Shown one piece after another: positions 35,801 through 45,334 of a DNA stretch of 64,000 bases. The stretch comes from Streptomyces glomeratus. GTDB lineage: Bacteria; Actinomycetota; Actinomycetes; Streptomycetales; Streptomycetaceae. The notes beneath the pieces are model-generated. The model was given only the letters and a program-made list of their open reading frames with translations. It did no database searches and was not told the origin of the DNA. The position numbers were made by a program, and so were the translations under genes. The stretch's first letter is position 1. Every line of letters starts with the position of its first letter. The stretch covers positions 126,501 to 190,500 of the forward strand of contig NZ_JAKEEB010000005.1 of the NCBI RefSeq assembly GCF_021462825.1. The letters run 5' to 3'.

Positions 35801-37852
35801 GTGTCCAAACTGACCGACGTGCCCAAACGCATCCTCATCGGGCGCGCACTGCGCAGTGACCGGCTGGGGGAGACCCTCCTGCCCAAGCGCATCGCACTCC
35901 CCGTCTTCGCCTCCGACCCGCTCTCCTCCGTGGCCTATGCCCCGGGTGAGGTGCTGTTGGTCCTGTCCATCGCGGGCGTGTCGGCCTACCACTTCAGCCC
36001 CTGGATCGCGGTCGCCGTCGTCGTGCTGATGTTCACGGTGGTCGCCTCCTACCGGCAGAACGTGCACGCGTACCCGAGCGGCGGCGGCGACTACGAGGTG
36101 GCCACCACCAACCTCGGACCCAAGGCGGGCCTGACCGTCGCCAGCGCTCTGCTCGTCGACTACGTCCTCACGGTCGCGGTGTCGATCTCCTCCGGCATCG
36201 AGAACCTCGGCTCCGCCGTCCCCTTCGTGGTCGAGCACAAGGTCCTCTGCGCGGTCGCCGTCGTCGTGCTGCTCACGCTGATGAACCTGCGCGGGGTCAA
36301 GGAGTCCGGCACGCTGTTCGCGATCCCGACGTATGTCTTCGTCGCGGGCGTGTTCATCATGATCCTTTGGGGCTCGTTCCGCGGGCTGGTCCTCGGGGAC
36401 ACCATGCGGGCGCCCACGGCGTCGTACCAGGTCAGGGCCGAGCACCAGGGCATAGCGGGATTCGCGCTGGTCTTCCTGCTGCTGCGCGCCTTCTCCTCCG
36501 GCTGTGCCGCGCTCACCGGTGTCGAGGCGATCTCCAACGGCGTCCCGGCCTTCCGCAAGCCCAAGTCGAAGAACGCGGCGACCACGCTCGCGATGATGGG
36601 CCTGCTCGCCGTCACCATGTTCTGCGGCATCATCGTGCTCGCCATGACGACCAAGGTCCGCATGGCCGAGAACCCGGCCGCCGATCTGCTCCACAACGGT
36701 GTCGCGCTCGGCTCCGGATACGTCCAGAACCCGGTGATCTCGCAGGTCGCCGAGGCCGTCTTCGGCAAGGGCAGCCTGCTGTTCATCGTGCTGGCCGCGG
36801 CCACCGCGCTCGTGCTGTTCCTCGCCGCGAACACCGCGTACAACGGCTTCCCGCTGCTCGGCTCGATCCTCGCCCAGGACCGCTACCTGCCGCGCCAGCT
36901 GCACACCCGCGGCGACCGCCTCGCCTTCTCCAACGGCATCGTGCTGCTCGCGGGCGCGGCCACCATGCTGATCTTCATCTACGGCGCCGACTCGACCCGG
37001 CTGATCCAGCTGTACATCGTCGGCGTGTTCGTGTCGTTCACGCTGAGCCAGACCGGCATGGTCCGCCACTGGAACCGGCACCTCGCCACCGAGCGCGACC
37101 AGGCCAAGCGCCGGCACATGGTGCGCTCGCGCGCCATCAACGCCTTCGGCGCCTTCTTCACCGGCCTGGTCCTGGTCGTCGTCCTGGTCACGAAGTTCAC
37201 GCACGGCGCCTGGGTCGCCCTGCTCGGCATGTGCATCTTCTACGCGACGATGACCGCGATCCGCCGGCACTACGACGGCGTGTCCGAGGAACTGGCCGCA
37301 CCCGAGGGCCCCAGCGACGACAGCGTGCGCCCGTCCCGCGTCCACTCCGTGGTCCTCATCTCCAAGATCCACCGCCCGACACTGCGCGCCCTGGCCTACG
37401 CCAAACTGCTGCGCACGGACACCCTCGAGGCGCTCAGCGTCAACGTCGACCCGGCGGAGACGAAGCAGCTCAAGGACGAGTGGGAGCGGCGCGGCATCGA
37501 CGTACCGCTGAAGATCCTCGACTCGCCGTACCGCGAGATCACGCGGCCAGTGATCGAGTACGTCAAGGGCCTGCGCCGTGAGTCCCCGCGCGACGCCGTG
37601 TCCGTGATCATCCCGGAGTACGTCGTCGGCCGCTGGTACGAGCACCTGCTGCACAACCAGAGCGCACTGAGGCTGAAGGGCCGGCTGCTGTTCACGCCGG
37701 GCGTCATGGTGACCTCGGTTCCGTACCAGCTGCAGTCGTCCGAGCTGGCGAAGCAGCGGGCCCGCAGGCGGCAGGACTGGAACGCACCCGGTGCGGTGCG
37801 GCGCGGCCCGGCGGAGGCGCGGGCCAAGGAGTCGTCCGCCTCGCAGAGCTGA
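35801..37852 (+). CDS. APC-superfamily potassium permease (KimA-like)
   Basis: A 683-residue membrane protein starting at GTG. About 12 helices lie between residues 40 and 480, with the conserved starts LPVFASDPLSSVAYAPGEV and YPSGGGDYEVA. A soluble C-terminal domain of about 200 residues follows (VVLISKIHRPTLRALAYAK; IIPEYVVGRWYEHLLHNQSA), as in KimA. KimA-type transporters are high-affinity K+/H+ symporters; in Bacillus the C-domain binds c-di-AMP. Generic annotations call this an amino-acid permease. The divergent TrkA pair supports the potassium reading. A truncated paralogue of its C-terminal half is found at 55180-55934. A 121-base gap follows. Confidence 0.82.
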   Translation: MSKLTDVPKRILIGRALRSDRLGETLLPKRIALPVFASDPLSSVAYAPGEVLLVLSIAGVSAYHFSPWIAVAVVVLMFTVVASYRQNVHAYPSGGGDYEVATTNLGPKAGLTVASALLVDYVLTVAVSISSGIENLGSAVPFVVEHKVLCAVAVVVLLTLMNLRGVKESGTLFAIPTYVFVAGVFIMILWGSFRGLVLGDTMRAPTASYQVRAEHQGIAGFALVFLLLRAFSSGCAALTGVEAISNGVPAFRKPKSKNAATTLAMMGLLAVTMFCGIIVLAMTTKVRMAENPAADLLHNGVALGSGYVQNPVISQVAEAVFGKGSLLFIVLAAATALVLFLAANTAYNGFPLLGSILAQDRYLPRQLHTRGDRLAFSNGIVLLAGAATMLIFIYGADSTRLIQLYIVGVFVSFTLSQTGMVRHWNRHLATERDQAKRRHMVRSRAINAFGAFFTGLVLVVVLVTKFTHGAWVALLGMCIFYATMTAIRRHYDGVSEELAAPEGPSDDSVRPSRVHSVVLISKIHRPTLRALAYAKLLRTDTLEALSVNVDPAETKQLKDEWERRGIDVPLKILDSPYREITRPVIEYVKGLRRESPRDAVSVIIPEYVVGRWYEHLLHNQSALRLKGRLLFTPGVMVTSVPYQLQSSELAKQRARRRQDWNAPGAVRRGPAEARAKESSASQS

Positions 37853-37973
37853 GGCCCCCGTCTCATGGTGAACGGCCGGGTGACAGCCACGTAGACTGGT
37901 GGGCTGTCGTCCGGCCGGACCGGCCGTGCACTCGTCCCCCTCTCCCGTCCTCTCACCCTGGAGTCACCCCACC

Positions 37974-39302
37974 ATGCAGGCAGAACCGAAGAAGTCTCTG
38001 GTGGGCCAGGAGTACGAGGTCGAGATCGGTCCCGTCGCCCATGGCGGTCACTGCATCGCCCGTACGGACGCCGGCCAGGTCCTCTTCGTCCGGCACGCGC
38101 TGCCCGGGGAGCGGGTGGTGGCCCGGGTCACGGAGGGCGAGGAGGGAGCCCGCTTCCTGCGCGCCGACGCGGTGCGGGTGCTGGAGGCGTCCAAGGACCG
38201 CATCGAAGCCCCCTGCCCGTACGCGGGTCCCGGTCGCTGCGGCGGCTGCGACTGGCAGCACGCGAAGCCGGGCGCGCAGCGCCGGCTGAAGGGGGAGGTG
38301 ATCGCCGAGCAGTTGCGGCGGCTCGCGGGCCTGACCCCCGAGGAGGCGGGCTGGGACGGCACGGTGGTGCCGGCCGAGGGTGACAAGCTTCCGGCGGGCG
38401 AGGTGCCGCAGTGGCGTACCCGGGTCCAGTACGCGGTGGACCCCTCCGGCAGGGCGGGCCTGCGCCGGCACCGCTCGCACGAGGTCGAACCGGTCGACCA
38501 CTGCATGATCGCCGCCGAGGGCGTCAGCGAGCTGGGCATCGAGAAGCGCGACTGGACCGGTATGGACTCCGTGGAGGCGATCGCGGCGACGGGGTCGCAG
38601 GACCGTCAGGTGGTCCTGACGCCGAAGCCGGGAGCTCGGCTGCCGCTGGTCGAACTGGACAAGCCGGTGTCGGTCCTGCGGGTCGACGAGAAGACCGGGG
38701 GTGTGCACCGGGTCCACGGCCGTCCCTTCGTCCGCGAACGCGCCGACGGCCGTACGCACCGCGTCGGGGGAGGCGGCTTCTGGCAGGTCCACCCGAAGGC
38801 TGCCGACACACTGGTGACGGCGGTGATGCAGGGCCTGCTGCCCCGCAAGGGGGAGACGGCGCTCGACCTGTACTGCGGTGTCGGCCTCTTCGCCGGTGCG
38901 CTCGCGGACCGGCTCGGCGAGAAGGGCGCGGTGCTCGGCATCGAGTCCGGCAAGCGCGCGGTGGAGGACGCCCGCCACAACCTCGCCGACTTCCCCCGTG
39001 TACGCATCGAACAGGGCAAGGTCGAGTCGGTCCTGCCGCGCACGGGCATCACGGAGGTCGACCTGATCGTCCTGGACCCGCCCCGCTCCGGCGCGGGCCG
39101 GGAAACCGTGACGCACCTGTCGTCGCTGGGCGCCCGCAGGATCGCCTACGTGGCCTGCGACCCGGCGGCCCTCGCCCGGGACCTGGCGTACTTCAGGGAC
39201 GGGGGGTACCGGGTGCGGACGCTGCGGGCGTTCGATCTCTTTCCGATGACGCATCATGTGGAGTGCGTGGCGATTCTTGAGCCTGCTGCGAAGGGCTCCT
39301 GA
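37974..39302 (+). CDS. Class I SAM-dependent RNA m5U methyltransferase (TrmA/RumA type)
   Basis: A 442-residue protein. A TRAM domain at about residues 8-70 precedes an iron-sulfur motif (Cys81, Cys89, Cys92 in CPYAGPGRCGGC, and a later Cys). The SAM-binding DLYCGVGLFAGAL, DPPRSG, the catalytic Cys in ACDPAALARDL and the C-terminal HVECVAIL complete the family set. It methylates a uridine at C5 in tRNA or 23S rRNA; RlmD versus TrmA cannot be set. The start ATG follows CTGGAG. A hairpin follows its stop. Confidence 0.9.
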   Translation: MQAEPKKSLVGQEYEVEIGPVAHGGHCIARTDAGQVLFVRHALPGERVVARVTEGEEGARFLRADAVRVLEASKDRIEAPCPYAGPGRCGGCDWQHAKPGAQRRLKGEVIAEQLRRLAGLTPEEAGWDGTVVPAEGDKLPAGEVPQWRTRVQYAVDPSGRAGLRRHRSHEVEPVDHCMIAAEGVSELGIEKRDWTGMDSVEAIAATGSQDRQVVLTPKPGARLPLVELDKPVSVLRVDEKTGGVHRVHGRPFVRERADGRTHRVGGGGFWQVHPKAADTLVTAVMQGLLPRKGETALDLYCGVGLFAGALADRLGEKGAVLGIESGKRAVEDARHNLADFPRVRIEQGKVESVLPRTGITEVDLIVLDPPRSGAGRETVTHLSSLGARRIAYVACDPAALARDLAYFRDGGYRVRTLRAFDLFPMTHHVECVAILEPAAKGS

Positions 39303-39328
39303 TCTGCGGGTTTGCGGCCCGGGTGGTT

Positions 39329-39365
39329 CGCTCGACCTGTCTGCCCGCCTGCACCGGGTCGAGCG
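39329..39365 (+). terminator. Terminator-like hairpin after the RNA methyltransferase gene
   Basis: CGCTCGACC (39329-39337) pairs perfectly with GGTCGAGCG (39357-39365) around a 19-base loop. It lies 26 bases past the stop. Confidence 0.5.
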
Positions 39366-39584
39366 GACGGTTCCCCCGCGGTGGATATCTCAGTGCTGCT
39401 GACCTGCTGTTTCTCGTGGCCGCGTGAGCGATCACGATGTGTTGCCCTTACTCCGTAAGGATCGGTGCGAAGTCACCGCGACGCTCATTCGACGCATGTT
39501 CTGATGGCGTGTCAGGCCGACCGGGTGGCCGGCCCGATGACCGTCGAAACCTCGGTCGGTCCCATCTCCGCGCCGAGCCGGACG

Positions 39585-39695
39585 TCAGGTTGCCGCCCGG
39601 GTCTTGCCCATGCGGTACGCACTGGGGCTGATGTCGTGTTCCCGTGTGGACACGGCGCTGAGGGCGAGGGCGTTGGAGAAGCCCCATGCGGTCCA
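39585..39695 (-). pseudogene. Remnant of an AraC-family regulator (C-terminal end)
   Basis: On the minus strand the frame ending at 39585 reads AWGFSNALALSAVSTREHD then ISPSAYRMGKTRAAT. This is the last recognition helix of an AraC/XylS regulator, whose usual form is GFSNASHFSR... GISPSAYR. Upstream of it nothing more of the protein is found, so only about 35 residues survive. The rest of the 39366-39806 gap holds no other gene I can recognise. The call rests on a short motif and could be chance. Confidence 0.45.
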
Positions 39696-39806
39696 CCTGA
39701 CGAGCGTGGCCGGGGGCTCGCGGCCCGTCCGGCGGCCACGGCGACTGGGAGCGTCCAGTGCCCGGCTGTCGCGCATGGCGATCGATAACCGGGCAATGCG
39801 CCAGGT

Positions 39807-41390
39807 GTGACACGCGTTGGAATCGTCCTCCTGACTCTGGTGGCCGCTCTCGGGGCTTTGGCCGCGGCGCTCGGGATCTCGCCCTACTGGTGGTTCGCGG
39901 CCGTTCCGCTCATGTTCACGGGGGTGCTGGGCGCCTGGGACCTGGTGCAGCGGCGGCACTCGGTGCTGCGCAACTATCCCGTCCTCGGCCATGCCCGCTA
40001 CCTCCTGGAGCGCGTACGCCCGGAGCTGCAGCAGTACTTCATCGAGCGGAACTATGACGGACGCCCCTTCGACCGGGATGTGCGCAGCATCGTCTACGAG
40101 CGCGCCAAGGGCACCGACGCGGAGGAGCCGTACGGCACCGAGCGGGACGTGTACCAGCCCGGTTACGAGTTCCTGGTCCCGTCGATGGCGCCGTGTCCGG
40201 TGCCGAAGGACCCGCCGCGCGTGAGGATCGGCGGACCGGACTGCAGCCGTCCGTACGACATGGCACTGCTGAACGTCTCGGCGATGAGCTTCGGCTCGCT
40301 CTCCGCCAACGCGGTCCTCGCGCTCAACGGGGGTGCCGCGGCCGGGGGTTTCGCCCAGGACACCGGTGAGGGCGGGCTGTCCGAGTATCACCTCCGTCCG
40401 GGAGGCGACCTCGTTTGGGAGATCGGCACAGGGTACTTCGGCTGCCGTACCGAGGAAGGCGATTTCGACGCGGCCGAGTTCGCCGACAAGGCCGCACACG
40501 ATCACGTCCGGTGTGTGTCCCTGAAACTGTCGCAAGGCGCGAAGCCCGGCATCGGCGGTGTTCTGCCGGGAGCCAAGGTGAACGCCGAGATCGCCCGGGT
40601 CCGCGACGTGCCCGAGGGGCGGACGGTCGTCTCCCCGCCGTACCACCGGGTGTTCTCCACCCCGCGCGAACTAGTGCGCTTCATCGCTCGCATGCGCGAG
40701 TTGTCCGGTGGCAAGCCTGCCGGGTTCAAGCTGTGTGTGGGCTCTCGCCGGCAGTTCCTGGCCGTGTGCAAGGCCATGCTGGAGGAGGGCACTGCGCCTG
40801 ATTTCATCGTGGTGGACGGCGCCGAGGGTGGGACCGGTGCGGCGCCGCTGGAGTTCGCGGACCATGTGGGCACCCCGCTCACCGAGGGTCTGCACACCGT
40901 TCACAACGCCCTCGTGGGCGTGGGCCTGCGCGATCGGATCAAGATCGGGGCGAGCGGCAAGATCGCCACCGGCACCGACCTGGTCAAACGCATGGTGCAG
41001 GGCGCCGACTACGGCAACGCTGCGCGGGCGATGATGTTCGCCGTCGGGTGCATCCAAGCGCAGAGGTGCCATACCAACACCTGCCCCACGGGTGTCACGA
41101 CCCAGGACCCGCGGCGTGCCCGCGCCCTCGACGTAGGCGACAAGACGGCGCGCGTCCAGCGCTTCCAGCAAGCGACCCTGGCCAGCGCGTTGCAGATCAT
41201 GGCGTCCATGGGTGTCACCGATCCCGCGGAACTGCGTCCGCACATGCTCCGCCGGCGCGTCGACCCCTTCACCGAGCGCTCCTTCGAGGAGCTGTACGAG
41301 TGGCTTGCGCCAGGGCAGCTGCTCGCCGAGCCGCCCGCCTCCTGGGCGGCCGACTGGCAGGCCGCCGACCCCGACCGTTTCACCGTGTGA
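39807..41390 (+). CDS. FMN-binding glutamate-synthase-like protein
   Basis: A 527-residue protein related to the synthase domain of ferredoxin-type glutamate synthase. One or two hydrophobic helices at the N-terminus (VGIVLLTLVAALGALAAAL; YWWFAAVPLMFTGVLGAW) may anchor it to the membrane. The barrel then has NVSAMSFGSLSANAV, GLSEYHL, KLSQGAKPG, VDGAEGGTGAAPLEF and GASGKIATG for FMN. CHTNTCPTGV holds cysteines for the 3Fe-4S cluster. The glutaminase domain is absent, so it cannot be full glutamate synthase; its substrate is unknown. The GTG start is uncertain by one codon. Thirteen bases separate it from the next gene. Confidence 0.83.
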   Translation: MTRVGIVLLTLVAALGALAAALGISPYWWFAAVPLMFTGVLGAWDLVQRRHSVLRNYPVLGHARYLLERVRPELQQYFIERNYDGRPFDRDVRSIVYERAKGTDAEEPYGTERDVYQPGYEFLVPSMAPCPVPKDPPRVRIGGPDCSRPYDMALLNVSAMSFGSLSANAVLALNGGAAAGGFAQDTGEGGLSEYHLRPGGDLVWEIGTGYFGCRTEEGDFDAAEFADKAAHDHVRCVSLKLSQGAKPGIGGVLPGAKVNAEIARVRDVPEGRTVVSPPYHRVFSTPRELVRFIARMRELSGGKPAGFKLCVGSRRQFLAVCKAMLEEGTAPDFIVVDGAEGGTGAAPLEFADHVGTPLTEGLHTVHNALVGVGLRDRIKIGASGKIATGTDLVKRMVQGADYGNAARAMMFAVGCIQAQRCHTNTCPTGVTTQDPRRARALDVGDKTARVQRFQQATLASALQIMASMGVTDPAELRPHMLRRRVDPFTERSFEELYEWLAPGQLLAEPPASWAADWQAADPDRFTV

Positions 41391-41403
41391 CCTGGAGGAC
41401 TAC

Positions 41404-43167
41404 GTGACCCGTACTGTTGCCCGCGTCATCGTGGACGCGTTGAGCGAGCTCGGCGTGCGCCAGGTGTTCGGCGTCGTGGGAGACGCGCTCAATCCCCTGA
41501 CCGACGCCATCCGCACCACCGAGAACCTGGAATGGGTGGGCTGCCGGCACGAGGAGGCGGCGGCTTTCGCCGCGAGCGCCCAGTCGCAGCTCACCGGCAC
41601 CCTCGGCGTGTGCATGGGCACGGTCGGACCCGGTTCCGTCCACCTCCTCAACGGGCTGTACGACGCGGCCAAGAGCCACGCCCCGGTCCTGGCGATCGCC
41701 GGCCAGGTGCCGCTCGCCGAACTCGGCAGCGACTACTTCCAGGAGGTGGACAACGACGCCCTCTTCAGGGACGTGGCCGTGTTCCGCGCGACCATCACCT
41801 CTCCCGACCAGCTTCCGCAGATGCTGGAGACGGCGGTGCGTCACGCACTGGGCCGCAGGGGCGTCGCCGTTCTCACGGTGCCGGGTGACCTGGGCGAGCG
41901 GAAACTGACCGCCGACCGGCCGGCCCGGTTCTCCCTGAACGCCCCGGTGAGCCGGCCGGACGGGTCGGCCGTCCACCGCGCCGCGGAACTCCTCGACCGC
42001 TCGGAACGGGTCACCCTGCTCGTCGGTGAGGGCGCCCGCGCCGCTCGCAAGGACGTCCTCACCCTCGCCGACCGCCTGGCCGCACCGATGGTGCTCACCC
42101 TGAAGGCCAAGGCGGGCTTCGAAGGCGACGACAACCCCTTCCAGGTCGGCCAGACGGGGCTGATCGGCAACCCCGCCGCCGCTGCGGCCCTCCAGGACGC
42201 GGACACCCTGCTGCTGCTCGGCACGGACTTCCCCTACCGGGACTGGTATCCCGAGGGCCGGACCGTCATCCAGGTGGACACCGAGGCCACCCATATCGGA
42301 CGCCGGGTACCGGTCGACGTCGGGCTCGTGGGAGACACCGGCGCCACCGTACGCGACCTCCTGGATGACCTCGCCGCCGCGCCCGCCGGGTCCGAAGGCG
42401 CACGTGACCGCTCTCACCTGGAGAAGGCGCGTGAACGCTTCGACCAGTGGCGCACCGGTCAGGCCCGGCTCGCCGATCCGTCGCACGACAGGGGCGTGGT
42501 GGGCCGTATCCGCTCCGCGCTGGACAACCGGGCCCATGACATCCGCCCCGAGGCGCTGGCCGCGGCCGTCGACCGGATCGCGGCCGATGACGCCGTCTTC
42601 ACCTCCGACACGGGCATGGCCACCGTGTGGCTCTCGCGCTTCGTCGAGATGCGCGGCGAGCGGCGCCTCATCGGCTCCTACAACCTCGGCTCGATGGCCA
42701 ACGCCATGCCCCAGGCCCTGGGCGCCCAGTGCCTGGACCGCGAGCGCCAGGTCGTGGCCTTCTGCGGCGACGGCGGACTGAGCATGCTCCTTGGCGACCT
42801 CATGACCCTGAAGACGTACCGGCTTCCCGTCAAGCTCGTCGTCTTCGACAACCGCCGGCTGGGCATGGTGAAACTCGAACAGGAGCAGGCCGGCCTGCCC
42901 GAGTTCGGCACCGTGCTCGACAACCCCGACTTCGCCGCCGTAGCCGAAGCCATGGGCATCACCGGCATCCGTGTGACCGACCCGGCCGACGTGGAGGGCG
43001 CCGTGCGACGCGCCTTGGGCAGTCCGGGCCCGGTCCTGCTGGACGTCCTCACCAACCCCGACGAGATCGCCGTCCCGGCCAAGCCGACCGTCGAGCAGGG
43101 CTGGGGTTTCGCGGTCGCCAAGGTGAAGGAAATCGTACGCAGCCACGGAGAGTCCGGCGGGGACTGA
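41404..43167 (+). CDS. Thiamine-diphosphate enzyme, PoxB-like pyruvate:quinone dehydrogenase
   Basis: A 587-residue TPP enzyme, length close to E. coli PoxB (572). The Pyr domain has VFGVVGDALNPLTDAI and the catalytic Glu in GCRHEEAAAFAA. A central FAD-type domain and the PP domain motif CGDGGLSMLLGDLMTL...DNRRLGMVK follow. PoxB oxidises pyruvate to acetate and CO2, giving electrons to quinone at the membrane, mostly in stationary phase. Relatives include acetolactate synthases, but the GDALNP start is PoxB-like. Start GTG follows CTGGAGG. It forms an operon with the upstream synthase-like gene. Confidence 0.82.
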   Translation: MTRTVARVIVDALSELGVRQVFGVVGDALNPLTDAIRTTENLEWVGCRHEEAAAFAASAQSQLTGTLGVCMGTVGPGSVHLLNGLYDAAKSHAPVLAIAGQVPLAELGSDYFQEVDNDALFRDVAVFRATITSPDQLPQMLETAVRHALGRRGVAVLTVPGDLGERKLTADRPARFSLNAPVSRPDGSAVHRAAELLDRSERVTLLVGEGARAARKDVLTLADRLAAPMVLTLKAKAGFEGDDNPFQVGQTGLIGNPAAAAALQDADTLLLLGTDFPYRDWYPEGRTVIQVDTEATHIGRRVPVDVGLVGDTGATVRDLLDDLAAAPAGSEGARDRSHLEKARERFDQWRTGQARLADPSHDRGVVGRIRSALDNRAHDIRPEALAAAVDRIAADDAVFTSDTGMATVWLSRFVEMRGERRLIGSYNLGSMANAMPQALGAQCLDRERQVVAFCGDGGLSMLLGDLMTLKTYRLPVKLVVFDNRRLGMVKLEQEQAGLPEFGTVLDNPDFAAVAEAMGITGIRVTDPADVEGAVRRALGSPGPVLLDVLTNPDEIAVPAKPTVEQGWGFAVAKVKEIVRSHGESGGD

Positions 43168-43262
43168 CAGCAGTTCGAGGAATGCCGCTCGGCGGACGGG
43201 GCAGGCGCGTGCCTGCCGGACGATGGACCGGCGAGGCGAGGCTGATCGACTGGGAGGGCGCC

Positions 43263-44108
43263 ATGATGCCGACGACGACCGCGCAGACCGCCGGGCAGAC
43301 GGTGGATGTGCCGGAGATCACGGACCCTTCCAAGGTCGCGCCGAAGGACGCGCGGGAGCTGTCGAAGCCGTTCTTCGACCGGCTGGCCGTCCTGGAGGAG
43401 GGAACGCCCGAGTACCAGTACGCGCGCAACACGCTGATCGAGATGAACATGTCCCTGGTCCGCTACGCGGCCGGCCGGTTCCGCAGCCGCGGGCCGGAGG
43501 AGATGGAGGACATCGTCCAGGTCGGCATGATCGGACTCATCAAGGCGATAGACCGCTTCGAGCTGACCCGGGAGGTCGAGTTCACCTCCTTCGCCGTGCC
43601 GTACATCGTCGGCGAGATCAAGCGGTTCTTCCGCGACACCTCCTGGGCCGTACACGTCCCGCGCCGGCTCCAGGAAGCCCGCGTCCAACTCGCCCGCGCC
43701 AACGAGGAACTGCGCAGCCGACTGGGCCGGACACCGACCACCAAAGAGCTTTCCGAGCTGATGAGCCTTCCGGAGGACGAGGTCGTCGAGGCCCAACTGG
43801 CCTCCAACGGCTACAAGTCCGCCTCCCTGGACGCGGCGATCAACGGCAGCGAGGACGGCGAGGCTGCGCTGGCGGACTTCATCGGCGACGAGGACGCCGC
43901 CCTCGGCCTGATCGAGGACTTCCATGCCCTCGCCCCGATGATCGCCGAACTCGACGAACGCGACCGCAAGATCATCCACTGGCGGTTCGTGGAGGAACTC
44001 ACCCAGGCCCAGATCGGTGAACGTCTCGGTGTCTCCCAGATGCACGTCTCCCGGCTGATCTCCCGTCTCCTGGCCCGCCTGCGTGAAGGCATGCTCAGCA
44101 CCGTCTGA
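43263..44108 (+). CDS. RNA polymerase sigma factor, SigB/SigF/SigG family
   Basis: A 281-residue group 3 sigma factor. Region 2 has MSLVRYAAGRF, MEDIVQVGMIGLIKAIDRF and FTSFAVPYIVGEIKRFFRD. Region 3 is WAVHVPRRLQEARVQL. Region 4 is LTQAQIGERLGVSQMHVSRL. These place it with the stress/sporulation sigmas of Streptomyces, which has about nine paralogues (SigB, F, G, H, I, K, L, M, N); which one this is cannot be said. The start ATG follows GGGAGG. No anti-sigma or anti-anti-sigma gene adjoins it. Downstream genes (CsbD, small membrane protein) suit a general stress regulon. Confidence 0.9.
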   Translation: MMPTTTAQTAGQTVDVPEITDPSKVAPKDARELSKPFFDRLAVLEEGTPEYQYARNTLIEMNMSLVRYAAGRFRSRGPEEMEDIVQVGMIGLIKAIDRFELTREVEFTSFAVPYIVGEIKRFFRDTSWAVHVPRRLQEARVQLARANEELRSRLGRTPTTKELSELMSLPEDEVVEAQLASNGYKSASLDAAINGSEDGEAALADFIGDEDAALGLIEDFHALAPMIAELDERDRKIIHWRFVEELTQAQIGERLGVSQMHVSRLISRLLARLREGMLSTV

Positions 44109-44482
44109 CGGTCGGGGGCCCGGCAGCCGGGCGTCCTGCGGAGCGGGGGAGATGCCGGGTGTAGTGCCTCACTTTCGCGAGGTCCTGCCGATCGGGCGGG
44201 GCCCCGCGGCTGAGGGGTGCGGCCCGCCTCCACACTCCCCGCGATCGGGTACGGGCCGATGACAGACACGGCGCTCCGAGCACCGTTCCTGCCCCGAGAC
44301 GCGGCGCACCGCGCGAGGCCGGCGGCCGCGACTGCCCACGCGGCCGACGGGCAGATACCGCCACAGGTCAACCGAGCGGCCTGCTCACGGTTCGTGCGGT
44401 GTCGGCGCGCGCGTGCCGTACTGAGCGAACCGGCCGAAGGGAAGGCTGCGGGCGGTCCCGCCGCAGGTACTGGAAGACCGGC
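44109..44482. other. Intergenic region between the sigma factor and YihY pseudogene
   Basis: 374 bases between convergent genes. A GC-rich hairpin-prone stretch (GGGCCCGGCAGCCGGGC at about 44115 and the palindrome GCGGGGCCCCGC near 44197) could end the sigma transcript. No gene was recognised. Confidence 0.45.
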
Positions 44483-45334
44483 TCATTCGCCGTGCACGGG
44501 CTTTGCCAGCTCTGCGTTGAACTGAGCGCCGACCAGCAGGGACAGGTTGGACAGCCATAGCCAGACCAGGAAGACCACGACGCCTGCCAGTGAACCGTAC
44601 AGACGCTGATAGGTGCCGACATGGGAGGTGTAGACGGCGAATCCGAGTGAGACCCCCAACAGGAGCACTACCGCCAATGTGCCGCCGGGCGCCATCTTCC
44701 CTACAGGGCGGGAGGGCGCCGGGCCCGAACGGTACAGGACGAGTACCAGGGCGACGGCGACGGCGGCCACGACCGGCCACCGCAGTGTGTCTCAGGCGGC
44801 CTGGGGCCAGGTATCCAGAGACAGCACCCGGCCCAGACGCCGGGCCAGGCTGCCAGTGAGAAACAGCGCGAGGGTCGACGCGAGAAGCAGGGAGATCAGG
44901 AGGAGGGCCGTGGCGATGATACGCGGAGCAGTGCGCCAGACCGGCCGGTGCGCGCTGGTCCGATGCATGGCGTGCAACGCCCGGCGGAAGACGCTCAGAT
45001 AGCTGGACCCCGACCACAGCGCTCCCGCCCCTCCGAGGACGATCAACGTCCATGCCGCCGACGACTGTCCGGCCATCTGCCGCAGGGTGCTGCGCAGCAG
45101 GGCGCGGGACGCGACCGGAGCGGCCTGCGACATGCGGTCGATGACCTCCGGCTTGGCCGTGGGCATGGTCAGACCCAGGATCGAGAGGATCACCAGCAGC
45201 AAGGGGAACAGGGCCAGGACCGCGTAGTAGGTCAGCGCAGCGGCCCAGTCCGTGACGTCGTCGTTCCAGACGGCCACCGGCGTCCGGCGCAGCGCCGCCC
45301 ACCATCGAGTCGTGTGACCGTCTGCATCATCCAT
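44483..45334 (-). pseudogene. YihY/BrkB family membrane protein, split by an in-frame stop
   Basis: Two pieces in the same frame make one YihY/virulence factor BrkB protein. The first has WAAALTYYAVLALFPLLLV and the next helices; the second has the helix before HVGTYQRLYGSLAGVVVFL and VWLWLSNLSLLVGAQFNAEL. They are separated only by a TGA at 44792-44794 (WPQAA-stop-DTLRWPV). The joined frame would be about 283 residues with six helices, the family norm. The second ORF has no good start of its own. Thus it is a nonsense pseudogene, a sequencing error, or rarely a readthrough gene. Start at MDDADGH is preferred over 45373. Confidence 0.75.
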
